DNA of 40,277 nt from Chara braunii. Taxonomy: Eukaryota > Streptophyta > Charophyceae > Charales > Characeae. The position numbers and the translations under genes are program-made. Below are positions 1-9,558 of the stretch, piece by piece; the stretch's first letter is position 1; each line of letters starts with the position of its first letter. The stretch covers positions 1,079,348 to 1,119,624 of the forward strand of contig BFEA01000081.1 of assembly GCA_003427395.1 (NCBI GenBank), written 5' to 3'. The notes under the pieces were generated by a model. That model made no database searches. It saw nothing but the letters and a program-made list of their open reading frames with translations, and was not told the DNA's origin.

Positions 1-1119
1 CCCCTCCAACCCCCCCGTAACCCTCCCTCTTCTTCGTCTCAACCTTCCGACAACAAAGGAAGGGCTCCCCTCTGATGAAGCCGCCAGTGGCAGGCGGCAG
101 AAAGGCCTCAGGGATGTGCCACCCCTCCTGTGGATCTGCTGAGTTGTCCCTTGCATGTCGATGCGGAATCAGGACACTGAAATGGCATGGTGCAGGTTTC
201 TCGTTTTCTTTTCCTTTTTCTTTCCTTTTTGTTCCTTTTTTCCTCCTTTGTTCTTCCCCTTTCTCTCTTTCCCTCTCTTTGTCCTTCCCCACCCACCCTA
301 CCCTCCCGGTCCGGATTACGGAGAGAACTTTTTGAGCAATAATTCTTTTCAAGCATAAGTGTTCTGAGCTTAATGCGTGTTATGAATCGGCTGTATCATC
401 GTTTGCTTTTTCTACCTTTGTTTCGTTTTTTTTCTGTTCTTGTTTATCACGCACGTTCTTCCTCACTGTTTTCCCTGATTTTTTTTTTCAAAAGATGTGC
501 AATTTGGATTTCAGTTGCCTGTGTTCCATCCCGTAGTCGGATACACAGGAATGAAAGACTGACCGCATACCGGAATGCCCCCTCCCCCCCTTTTTTTCCC
601 CTCCATGTTAAAAGCGTTGCGACTCATATCTTGGGAATGATAGACTTCCATTCTTCCACATCACCCCCCCCTTTTTACCTAACCTCACTTCTTTTCGAGA
701 TATGCGATCTTTCCTTCAGCCACCTGCGCTACGATCATGTATTCAGAAGCGCAGGAGTGAAAGACGGATCACGTTTTGATTACTCGGGTTCTTCCTGTCT
801 CTTTCGTTTCCATATGCGTTCGAGTTCCATTTCTTTGCCCTTACCGAAAGCCCAAAAATGAAAAGCGGTTCGCATCTGTGTATCTCGATCTCCTCTTTGC
901 CTCCCCCCCTTTTTTTGAAAGAAAGCAATGGCGATGGTTAGTGAAAAAGGATCGTTGTTCTTGTCTGCAGTGGATTGTATGCTTTCGCGATATGACACCC
1001 CTTCCCTACTAGCTATTAGCCTAGAAACGAGTTCTGCGCCCCAATCGGAGTTCTCTCTTTCATCCCCCATTGTGTTTTGCTTGATCCATGGCTATCAAGC
1101 TGCATAACAGTCTGCTTCC
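1..1119. other. Pyrimidine-rich non-coding stretch
   Basis: The + strand is rich in C and T runs (for example 190-300 and 570-680). Open frames here are short, low-complexity and rich in F, S, L and P, as expected from CT-rich DNA. I see no conserved domain or splice-bounded exon, and no repeat family that recurs elsewhere in the window. Confidence 0.5.
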
Positions 1120-1248
1120 ATGGAAGGTTCCACCCCCCTGGCACAGCAGCTATCCAACTTTGCAGAGGATTTCAAAAGGATCAGCAACCAGTCTCTCACT
1201 CAGTTGCTCCCCGGCTTGTTAAAAGCCTTTGAATCTAGAGCATCGTGA
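1120..1248 (+). CDS. Small coding-like ORF or exon of unknown function (42 aa)
   Basis: The frame opens with ATG and runs 42 codons to TGA. Unlike the surrounding CT-rich sequence it has a balanced amino-acid composition and looks like an amphipathic helical segment (FAEDFKRI near residues 14-21, LTQLLPGLLKAF near 26-37). A weak donor-like GTGAAT lies at 1245, so it could be the first exon of a spliced gene rather than a complete peptide. I do not recognise a family. It is on the strand opposite to the TRS85-like gene. No promoter element was identified. It could be chance; the case rests on composition alone. Confidence 0.25.
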   Translation: MEGSTPLAQQLSNFAEDFKRISNQSLTQLLPGLLKAFESRAS

Positions 1249-2350
1249 ATGAGAGACGGGTTGCAGTCCTCAAGAACCCTCCTTCTTCAACCCTATAGGG
1301 CGTAGTCTCGTGCTATTTTCCTTTTTTTTTAAAAATGCAGTTCCCCTCGTCTTTGTGTTCGAATGCTTATGCTGTACTGTGGGCCGATCTTTCCCCCTCC
1401 CCCCTTGCTGTCTCGGGAAGGAACGAGCATGGAATATCGTGCGAAATCACCGAGATCGATTTCCAATGCATTTGCGACCCCACTTTCACTTACGAGAGGT
1501 AGCATTCGCCTCCTAACTGAAAGTTCGCTCGCATGCACGGACATCTTTCAAACGCCCAGGTACCCCACCGCGCACTGCCAGGTTTACTAACCCTCCTCCG
1601 CCTTCTAGTTCTTACTACTTCTTCCACTCTCGTACGTAAACTTTCCCTGTTATCGCCCGTAACTACGCACGAGATGAGCACTGGCCTTGCCTCGAGTAGA
1701 TGGATGGGTTACCGCGCAGCAGTAGTTCACAATTGCCTGCACAAGCTTCGGGGATTAAGGTGCGCCGATGATTAGTCATCGGAGTAACATGCGAGGTGCA
1801 GTAAAGTTACGTACCTTCGCGTACCATAGAGACAAACACACACACACACACACTCTTACATGCCCAGTTGGGTGATGTACATATAAACCGAGGATCCGCA
1901 ATGTGATAAAAAGGACATAATGGACAATGCAGTGCAAGTAGAATCTCAACAAGCAATGTGCAGTCCGATACATACAAAATGGCGCTTTATAGCGCAGGGA
2001 AGACTTTAGACACAAGTCCTGACCTGACCGGGACTGACCTCTTTCACGTAGTATAAGATAGCGAAGCAGAATGCTAGAATACTAATGACTAGCCCAATCA
2101 ACGTTTCAACGCAGACCAAACATACATCATGCTCATCACAAAGTGTGAAGGGGCCTGGCGCTATACACAGGAAAGAGGCGCCAGGTCCAGACATACACAG
2201 ACGAAGAGGAAGGGATCAGACGAAGAAGAGGAAGGGGGAGATGGGAAAGTCGGGGGAGATGGGAAAGTCGTCAACACCAAGTCTCGTTACAAGTCCCAAA
2301 TAATCCCTTTTCAAAATGTGTGAAGTCCCATGTCGAGTCTGGATCCAATG
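1249..2350. other. Unassigned stretch with a short (CA)n
   Basis: No coding exon is recognised. A short CA run lies at about 1833-1853. From 2215 to 2272 the sequence is purine-rich with an imperfect duplicated GGGGGAGATGGGAAAGTC unit. Nothing else here can be supported. Confidence 0.4.
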
Positions 2351-2985
2351 TCACCAACCTCTCTCTCTCTCTCTCGTAGTCTGCTGATGCAGTGAAGTCA
2401 GATAGCGAGAGGGTGAGAAGGAGATGGTGGACTGAGAAGAGGAAGAAGAAGAACTCTCTCTCTCTTGTATGCCAGGTACTAACCTGTGAAGATGGCACTG
2501 TGCTGCAGGTACCTCGAAGACGAAGCTGGAGCAACGGCGTAGCAGGTAAGTATCCCTGGCCTCCGCCCAATCTCTCTCTCTCTAGTACTACTCTAGCTAT
2601 GGCGCCCAGCGCCGAAGACTACAACTAACGCTGCTAGCGCCCAGCACTGAAGACTACTGCTAACGCTACAACTACTCCCGCAGCGCTCCTTCATAGTGCT
2701 GCTGCCGAATCCTGAAGACTACTGACTGCCTCCTGCCTTCCACGTGAGGTGCCTGGGAAGTACCTAGGAGCTACCTCCCAACTACCTGCAGTCTGCAGGG
2801 CGGGCCAGTCTTATATAGTGCTGGCCCGTCCAGGAGGCTGCTCTTGCCAATGCCAAAACGTGCCAGACCCTGGGGTTGAAGTTCAAACAAAGGTTGTCTT
2901 GAAAATAGGCCAAAAATGGCCTGAGCTAAAACCCTGGTCTGGTGCCTGTGTTTCAGGGCAGGTCGAACTGATGAGGGCCTGAAAA
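2351..2985. repeat. LTR-like or promoter-like repetitive region
   Basis: Short CT runs flank a GC-richer segment in which the unit GAAGACTAC recurs (near 2614, 2652 and 2716), together with GCGCCCAGC and AGCGCT-type words. A TATA-like TTATATAG lies at about 2811-2818. The style resembles the LTR sequences later in the window (AGCGCTGCTG words, GCTATGGCG), but I could not align it to either LTR family, so an LTR remnant is only a suggestion. Confidence 0.25.
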
Positions 2986-2989
2986 TGGC

Positions 2990-3225
2990 CCTCAGTTTCA
3001 GGCTGAAAATACTCAGGGCCGAAAAGGCCCTGATTTAGCCTGAAACGACACAGGGCTTGTAGGCCCTCATTTTCAGGCTTTCAGGCTGAAACGACACGAG
3101 GCCTGTAGGCCCTTGTTTTCAGGCTTTTGGCCTGAAAACAACACGGGGTCTGTAGGCCCTCGTTTTCAGGCTTTCAGGCTGAAAATGACACGGGCCCGAA
3201 AATGGCCCGTGCAGCCTGTTGCAGG
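2990..3225. repeat. Minisatellite with a 46-47 bp self-complementary unit
   Basis: About four to five units are present; the word AAACGAC/AAACAAC/AAATGAC recurs at 3043, 3089, 3136 and 3183. Each unit carries TTTTCAGG followed by CCTGAAAA-type sequence, so every unit can fold on itself, and GGCCTGTAGGCC-type words recur. Confidence 0.7.
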
Positions 3226-3233
3226 CGCAGCAT

Positions 3234-3715
<482 letters not shown>

Positions 3716-4020
3716 CGATTTCGCGCCTCGTATCCTAACCAAGTGCGCGATTTTGCGCCTTAAACCTCCAACCTCCTTTTGGAGACTTACGCCTAGCTTC
3801 CCCCCCGCACCCCTTCGACTTGCCCCCTAACTTTTCCTCTTCTCCCCCCTTTCCCTCCTCTGTACTTTCCCCTCTTCTCGTACTTTCCCTTTGTCCTCCT
3901 CCAGCCCCATCTCTTTCTGCCTCTCTACCCTCCCTCCCTCCTAACCTTTCGCCTTCCTTTTTCTCCTCCTCTTGTTCCTCTTCGTCTTCCTCGTCCTCCC
4001 CTTCGTGTGGCTTCGTCTAC

Positions 4021-4125
4021 CTTTCGCGATCAGAGTGAATAGGAAAGAAAAACAAAACCACCATAGCCTCATCTCCCTTTCGCGATCAGAGTGAATAGGA
4101 AAGAAAAACAAAACCACCATAGCCT
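4021..4125. repeat. 56-bp tandem duplication
   Basis: The segment beginning CTTTCGCGATCAGAGTGAAT at 4021 is repeated at 4077. The two copies are identical for 49 bases. The preceding 3800-4015 region is CT-rich low-complexity DNA. Confidence 0.85.
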
Positions 4126-4261
4126 GTTTTGGCCCCCTTTCCCCGCGCCATTATCGTCTCACCTTGTTCTTGCAAATAGTGCTCCTTACTCCTTATCTTT
4201 CATCTTCATCGGCGACTTCAACCTCGTATTCATCAGTCAGCGTCGTCATGGTAGGGTGCTT

Positions 4262-4263
<2 letters not shown>

Positions 4264-4323
<60 letters not shown>
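4264..4323. repeat. (CT)n microsatellite
   Basis: A nearly pure CT tract of about 60 bases is followed by a CG-dinucleotide run at 4322-4332. A GT tract lies further on at about 4485-4527. Confidence 0.95.
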
Positions 4324-4333
<10 letters not shown>

Positions 4334-4378
4334 CCACCCACAGTTCGTGTGAACCCCACGAAAAAAGCATTACTGTAC

Positions 4379-4435
4379 CAGACTCTTTCGTTGGACTTTC
4401 ACCAACTCATCAGGAGGTTGAACCCCGACAGTCTG
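4379..4435 (-). ncRNA. Hammerhead ribozyme motif, type III topology (copy A)
   Basis: Read on the minus strand. The cleavage triplet GUC lies at 4429-4427. Stem I is GGGG (4426-4423) with CCUC (4417-4414), including one G-U pair. The core CUGAUGA is at 4413-4407. Stem II is GUUGG (4406-4402) with CCAAC (4394-4390) around a 7-nt loop. GAAA is at 4389-4386. Stem III pairs CAGACUGU (4435-4428) with AGAGUCUG (4386-4379), with one mismatch two pairs from the core. All core nucleotides are present. It is followed at its 3' side by a T-rich tail, as in copies B and C. It lies in the same sense as the TRS85-like gene, downstream of the 5608-5826 exon. Activity is not shown by sequence. Confidence 0.75.
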
Positions 4436-4482
4436 CCCATGATGCATTTGCATGCGTGTGTTCGTGCTTGTGCGTGTGTGCA

Positions 4483-4527
<45 letters not shown>

Positions 4528-4749
4528 ATGTGCTTGTTCAAGTGGACGGGTGGGAGTTCGTGTGACTGCGTGCTGTGCGTGCATGTGCTTGTTCGAGCGG
4601 ACAGGTAGGCGTTCGTGTGAGTGCACGCTGTGCGCCACCAAAGATATGCAGGAGGGCCAAACCGCTGGGCCCAAGAGAAGACCGTCCCGCCTGGAACCGG
4701 TTTCTCCCCACGCCTGGCAGCCCTAACTTCTGTTGGGCTGCAAACTTCT

Positions 4750-4945
4750 AATCTGGGCCGTTGGCCAACTGGTACTGGGCCGACGACCGCGATTGCCCCG
4801 CGATCTTAAAGTTTTAAGATCACGGGGCAATCCGGGCCATCGGGCCGGTAGGACCATGAAAGGCCTGGATCGCCGCGCGATCTTAAAATCTTAAGATCGC
4901 GGGGCAATCCGGGCCGCCGGGCCAGTAGGTCCGCGGACGGCCCAG
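4750..4945. repeat. Array of long palindromes (foldback repeat)
   Basis: A near-perfect 42-bp palindrome spans 4791-4832 (arms GATTGCCCCGCGATCTTAAA and its complement, one mismatch). A second one spans about 4875-4901 (GCGATCTTAAAATCTTAAGATCGC-like), about 78 bp further on. The flanking GGGCCG and CGGGCC words extend the symmetry outward. The layout suggests a duplicated foldback element. Confidence 0.7.
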
Positions 4946-4974
4946 ATGCCAAAATTCTCACATTAGCAATTTTA

Positions 4975-5074
4975 ATAAGTGTAGGGATTTCGCGATTTAT
5001 GCGTGTTATCCTTGCGCAGGGGTCGTGCTTATCTTCTCCGTATCGTTCCAATTTTAATCGATGTCCCGAAGGAC
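4975..5074 (-). pseudogene. U6: U6 spliceosomal snRNA pseudogene
   Basis: Read on the minus strand from 5074, the sequence follows the U6 snRNA pattern: the 5' stem-loop GTCCTTCGGGACATC, then AAAATTGGAACGATAC, then CCCCTGCGCAAGGAT and ACACGCATAAATCG. U6 pairs with U4 and U2 and forms the catalytic core of the spliceosome. The ACAGAGA box reads ACGGAGA and AGATTAGCATGGCC reads AGATAAGCACGACC, both unusual for a working copy. Past about 4990 the 3' end diverges from the expected GGUCC and oligo-U. I see no plant-type upstream sequence element and no TATA box about 30 bases upstream. It is most likely a retroposed or decayed copy. Confidence 0.8.
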
Positions 5075-5607
5075 AGGGTTTAAACTTGGAATTGACTTTC
5101 AGTCTTCCAGATGTATTTGAAAAAAAGAAAAGTTGAAAGGAACAACCAGAAGCAGCAGCTCCTTACTAATCTGCTGGTTTCCCAACTGTCCCATCATGAT
5201 TCCGTTAGAAGTCTAGAGCCAATAACCATTCCCTCACCCAACCTTTTCCCATCCCGCCCTCTTCTCCCTTCCCCCACACCCCCTCCCCCAACCCCCTGCT
5301 GCCCCAAAATTCTCTTAAAAGTCCAGAGCCAATTACCGTTCGAGACCCACACTTTCCAGTCAGTCAAGTGCCAAAAGTCGGCAATGCACACACTCGGTTG
5401 CAGATCATTACTTGTTACATTGAATGAATTTAAATCGCTTATTAAATAGATTGACTTTAACTTACTTGTTACTAGTTATTAGATTGAAGAATAGAACTCG
5501 GCAACACAAACGAATCCAACGGGCCTCCTGAAGTGGTCTGGCTTTTGCTCGGACGCAATGCACGGGGAAAAAATAAGACGTACGGGGAGCAGGAAATGAA
5601 GGCATAC
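5075..5607. other. Unassigned intronic stretch
   Basis: C-rich low-complexity sequence lies at 5235-5300. The phrase AAAAGTCCAGAGCCAAT(A/T)ACC occurs in variant form near 5208 and 5316, a weak duplication. No exon was recognised. This falls downstream of the 5608-5826 exon in gene orientation. Confidence 0.35.
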
Positions 5608-5826
5608 CGGACTGAAAGAGAAGACATGCCCTTTTCGCCCAGACCCAATGTCTGGCAAAGCAAATGCCAAGGGATCCGTAGCCGCCGAGGTGTTCATGCT
5701 CTCAAGGCGGGCACTTAAAGCGCGCCTTGTCGCACTGACATCCAGACACAGAGGAAATTCCGGATCGAGATCTGACTGCTGGCCCATGCAGAGAAACCCC
5801 GGGTGACTGAACTTTATCCGCATCCT
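5608..5826 (-). CDS. TRS85/TRAPPC8-like exon (SHPGFL segment)
   Basis: This 73-codon exon on the minus strand is bounded by an acceptor (pyrimidine-rich, TGTGCAG) just above 5826 and a donor GTATGC just below 5608. Both borders are phase 0, matching the phase-0 end of the 11544-11654 exon. It begins RMRIKFSHPGFLCMG and includes DPEFPLCLD near residues 23-31. In plant TRS85 proteins, as I remember the family, a short segment of the type KMKISHPRFL follows directly after the LVLEL.N segment seen in the preceding exon, so order and content agree. TRS85/TRAPPC8 is a large subunit of the TRAPPIII tether at the Golgi and autophagosome membranes. The next exon was not found in the window. A profile search would decide. 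Confidence 0.6.
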
Positions 5827-6578
5827 CTGCACATGCAAAACCGAAAGCAATCAATTCGTTGTGCAAACAGTTAGATCAGAATGTCTTTGTCCGATGATGA
5901 ACGCATAATGTTGTATGCTCACCAAATCCCAGCACAGAAGCAATGGACCAGGTCAAGTTGAGATTGATGGATTGATGTATTTGGGACAACTTCCAGTCGA
6001 GATGCAGCGATAATGACTGGCCAGTTCGGTCACATTAAGATTGATGGATTCACGATGCAAGATCTGAGGAGCAAAAGCTGAAACAACACACTTGCCTCCA
6101 GCCAAGAAATGAAGTTGCACAGTTTGGCCACGCCAACCACAAACATCACAAGTGCCCCTTCCTATCCACAGGTTGTTACTGCAGTCAGATACATCCAGGG
6201 CGGCCCAGAGTTCAATCCACAGAATCCAACCTCACAGAGGGAAATAGCAACTGGGGGTAGGACTTTCGTGGATGCATCTCACAGCATCTAGGGCCAGATG
6301 CGTTTGAAAAAGTAATAGAGCGAGAATGGCCAGACTATTCCTGACTAGTGTTGTACCCCCGTTCATCTGTGAACGTGGCCCGGTCACACGTTCACAGAAC
6401 CCTGAACGGCCGTTAGTGACCACACGAACGGATTGCGGGAAGGCCTTTTGTCTTTTGCTTGGGGAGGGTGTATTTATTTTGCAGGGGGACCTTTCAAGGA
6501 ACCTCCCATTTTTGTTCTGATTTTTTTACACTTTTTTTTAAATAAAAAAAAGGCTTCGCAGTGTTCGCACCAACAATC
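5827..6578. other. Intronic stretch with a small inverted repeat
   Basis: The phrase AGATTGATGGATT recurs near 5960 and 6038. At about 6360-6412, GTTCATCTGTGAACGTG faces CACGTTCACAG, giving overlapping small hairpins typical of a decayed MITE. No exon was recognised. Confidence 0.4.
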
Positions 6579-6625
6579 GAGCTCCGTTGGTACAGCCGTT
6601 TTTACAGACTCAAGTTCGAGTCCAC
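6579..6625 (+). repeat. tRNA-like head of a SINE, or tRNA pseudogene
   Basis: GAGCTCCGTTGGTACAGC (6579-6596) resembles the tRNA D-arm and box A (TAGCTCAGTTGGTAGAGC). AAGTTCGAGTCC (6612-6623) resembles box B (GGTTCGANTCC), at roughly the right spacing. The anticodon arm is shortened and no cloverleaf closes, so this is a tRNA-derived SINE head or tRNA relic, not a working tRNA. The 3' extent is unclear. Confidence 0.5.
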
Positions 6626-6723
6626 ATACAACCAGATGCCCAGAATAAAATAATTTCGAATTACCTCGGGCCGGTCAGCTTGAGTGATGATATCTCACGG
6701 CCGTCATCCTTTTATATTGAAAA

Positions 6724-6835
6724 AAAGGTGTTTGTGTGCGCATGTGTGTGTGCATGTGTGCGAGCGTCTGTGTGTGGGTGGGTGTGCACATGTATTCGTG
6801 TCTGTTTGTGTGTGTGTGTGCGCGCGGATGCATGT
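6724..6835. repeat. Degenerate (GT)n microsatellite
   Basis: A GT-rich tract with GCAT and GCG interruptions. It lies just downstream, in minus orientation, of hammerhead copy B, as a GC/CT tract does for copy A. Confidence 0.85.
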
Positions 6836-6874
6836 TGTCATACTCGCTATACACTTAAAAAAACATGACTGTGC

Positions 6875-6932
6875 CAGACTGTTTCATCGGACTTTCACCG
6901 ACTCATCTGGAGGTTGAACCCCGACAGTCTGC
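6875..6932 (-). ncRNA. Hammerhead ribozyme motif, decayed core (copy B)
   Basis: Read on the minus strand, with GUC at 6925-6923. Stem III is a perfect 8 bp (CAGACUGU with ACAGUCUG at 6882-6875). GAAA is present at 6885-6882. Stem II is GUCGG with CCGAU, the core-closing pair being G-U. The core reads CAGAUGA (6909-6903) instead of CUGAUGA, which changes an invariant U. The flanks match copy A and partly copy C on both sides. It lies in sense orientation inside the intron between the 11544-11654 and 5608-5826 exons. It is probably inactive. Confidence 0.65.
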
Positions 6933-7195
6933 CCAGGATTCATTTGACTGATGGATAAGGACTCACCACATCGCCCAGAGTTAGCGACACCCCTGAGAAA
7001 AGTGGTCGACTTTACTCACACCAACCTTGCAATCCTAGCAGACTGCCGGTCCAAATCCTTGACAAGAACGGTAGCAAGTCTGAGAAACTAATCTGACACA
7101 GTCATAAAACCCACTCTACACACTCACTCAGCCATGGACACCCAATGGCATGACCGCTAGTACGGTCCCGACCCTAGCCACATTGATCCGCCTGA

Positions 7196-7212
7196 ATGTG
7201 TGTGTGTGCACA

Positions 7213-7255
<43 letters not shown>

Positions 7256-7322
7256 GTGCGTGTGTGTGTGTGCGCGTGTGTGCGTGCGTGCATGTGTGTG
7301 TGTGTGTGTGTGTGTACGCGTG
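7196..7322. repeat. (GT)n microsatellite
   Basis: A GT tract of about 120 bases with GC and CAT interruptions. Confidence 0.95.
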
Positions 7323-7392
7323 TGGTTTGTCTTTCCCCCCCCCATCATTCCATCCACCCATCAATCTTCATTAATCAATCAATCAATCAGTC

Positions 7393-7553
7393 TGTAAGGA
7401 CCTGTCCAAACACGGACTGACAACACAGCTGATTTCTGAGTTTGTCGCTGGAATGAATGCCTACCTGAGATTCCCCCTCTCTGCTGAGTTTTCTAAGGCT
7501 GTGTGCATGCGTGCTTGTCTGAGCACTTGTCTGAGTGCTTGTCGGCTTGAGTG
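7393..7553 (+). repeat. LTR of the element 2 family, first part (interrupted)
   Basis: The sequence TGTAAGGACCTGTCCAAACA and the following 150 bases align with 30496-30690, the start of element 2's 3' LTR (AGTTAGGACCTGCCAAACAC...). Shared words include ACACAGCTGATTTCTGAG and GCTGAGTTTTCTAAG. Alignment stops at a TGAGTG (7548-7553) where another sequence has inserted, and it resumes at 9559. Confidence 0.8.
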
Positions 7554-9558
7554 TTTTTTTTTTTTTTCAATTGCACCACAACACCGCCTATTCCATCCAG
7601 ACGAGTAGATACGAGTTGAGCCAGCTCAACAATTAAAGAATTTCACCTCTTTAGCAAGCGGCATGAATCATAATAGATGTGTTTAGAACTGTGTTTAGCT
7701 GGGGTTTCATCAGGGCAACAGGTCCTCTTTTACTATGCCTCACACGTACAAGGCTGCCCACGTTGATGGTGGTTGAGCAGCAGCTGCCCACATCCCCGTG
7801 TGCCTTAAACCACCAGTACTTAGCCCAGCTCTCGGCCATGGAAAAAAATAGAGTAGAAATGTTTCTAGTCTGATGAATTTGGTCGCTTCTATAGTGACCC
7901 GTACATTTCCTAAAATTGTGGCTTGTTAATGCACGTTATGACAGGAGGCACGGTAAAAGGGAAGGTATGCTCCTGTGCATTTCTCTTCAGATCTTCATAC
8001 TACTGTTCATCTCACTTCGGATCTTCAGCTTTTACTTAGTCTTTGGGTCTGTCCTTCATCTTCATACTTCCATTCATTTCACTTCTGATCTTCATTTTGT
8101 CTGTTCTCTCAACAATGCTCATTCGTATATTTGCGAGTAGCACAAAAGGGGAGGGTGGAGGGGAAGGGATAGAAGGCAGAGTTCTATAGGTAGTATAGGA
8201 GTGTGGGGTAGGGGGAGGTGGAGGGTAAGGGGCAGGAAAGAAACATGAGAAGGTCAGGATAGAGTATGACATGCAAAGGGCAGGGGAGAGATGTATGACG
8301 AGCTTGGCAGAATTCTAAACACTCACCAGAGACTAGCATTTTTTTTTGAATTGGCACTTCACCCAACCCGCCCACATTCTTTTAAGTACAGCCCGCACTC
8401 AATAATAAATAAATAAATATCATGGTGACCCAACCCACCCAAGTGTTCTTTTGAAATTTTCCGCCCACACCCAACCCGCCCGTCACCCGGAAAAAACCTT
8501 CACCCTGACCCACCCAGACCCGCGAGAACAAAATTACCCGCCCGCACCCGGTACCTAATTATTTTCAACCCGCATCCGCCCATTCCCCGTTGCCTCAGTC
8601 CCTTCGAACATTTACATGCACCACAACAACATCCTTGGATGACGGCGCGAAAATTTGAAGCATCTCCACTTTCGGCTGTCTTTGGATGACGGCGTGGAAA
8701 TTTAAAGCCCTCCAGAAGTTTGAGGTTGGGGAGCGAACCTTGCCACTTGTTGTGGTTAGGTTCGATCCCCGTTGTTTGAATGGGAGCGAACATCCCATTG
8801 TTTGGGACGTGGTCCAACTACCACCGGTAGAGAGTATCACATTTTTTCAAGGAGGATCCCAAAGTTCAATTTGCCATTGGTGCGACTATTTCTTTTTCGA
8901 GGATGACAAGTTTTTTTTCCAGGGGGCCAGGGTGGAGACTTTCGGTTTCCTGGGCCTCCAACTTTTGAAGTCCACAGGTGGACCGCAACTGGGAAATATG
9001 TATGCTGGGGTTGGGGGCAGCGGGGTGGGGCTGGGAGGGAGGGTTCTTATGGGTTGTCCTGGGTCTGTGGGTTGGGTGATCCAGGCCTAGCACTCGCCCG
9101 CGGGTCACCCACCCATTCGGGTGACCCAAGCCTAACATTGACCCGCCCGTCACCCACCCAGGCTGGCTCACCTAGACCCACCCTCATCCCACCCATGCCA
9201 GCTTATCAAGACCCACACCTGACCCAATGCCTCGTTGGTGGGGTGGGTGCAGGTGGGTGTGGGTATGGGTACCCGTTGCTCATCTCTGACACTCACCGCT
9301 GGAACAGACTACTCTAGAATAGCACAGGGTTGCCAAAAAATATTTCTGGGTTGAGGAGCAGTTATTGCCTATGGTAAGTGGCCACCCCTACAGACCGGAC
9401 AGGACAGGTTCGGGTGTGGACTATGGAAACACCGCATCCAATTTTCGCAGTCACAATTGCTGCATCAAATGGCGAGGAGACAGATGTCACAGGCTACATG
9501 GCTCCTACATCCTAGGAACACAGAGGCACATCGACTGCAATTATAGAGGCATTGCCGC
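7554..9558 (-). mobile_element. 2.0 kb retroposon-like insertion inside an LTR
   Basis: The insert is bounded by the direct repeat TGAGTG (7548-7553 and 9559-9564), which occurs once in the uninterrupted LTR copy at 30.7 kb. It begins with 14 T residues, that is, a poly(A) tail on the minus strand, as expected for target-primed retroposition. No reverse transcriptase or endonuclease frame is visible, so it is non-autonomous, truncated or composite. Inside, 8350-8580 and 9060-9290 are rich in ACCC/GGGT words (CCCGCCCG, GGGTACCCGTTGCTCATC), like the ends of some hAT-type elements, which suggests a further nested element. Confidence 0.6.

Noticed and set aside
2970-3000. CTGATGAG followed by a GGGCC/GGCCC stem, resembling a hammerhead core
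   Set aside because: The GAAA element is missing (TCAG instead) and there is no stem I or stem III; the resemblance comes from the minisatellite.
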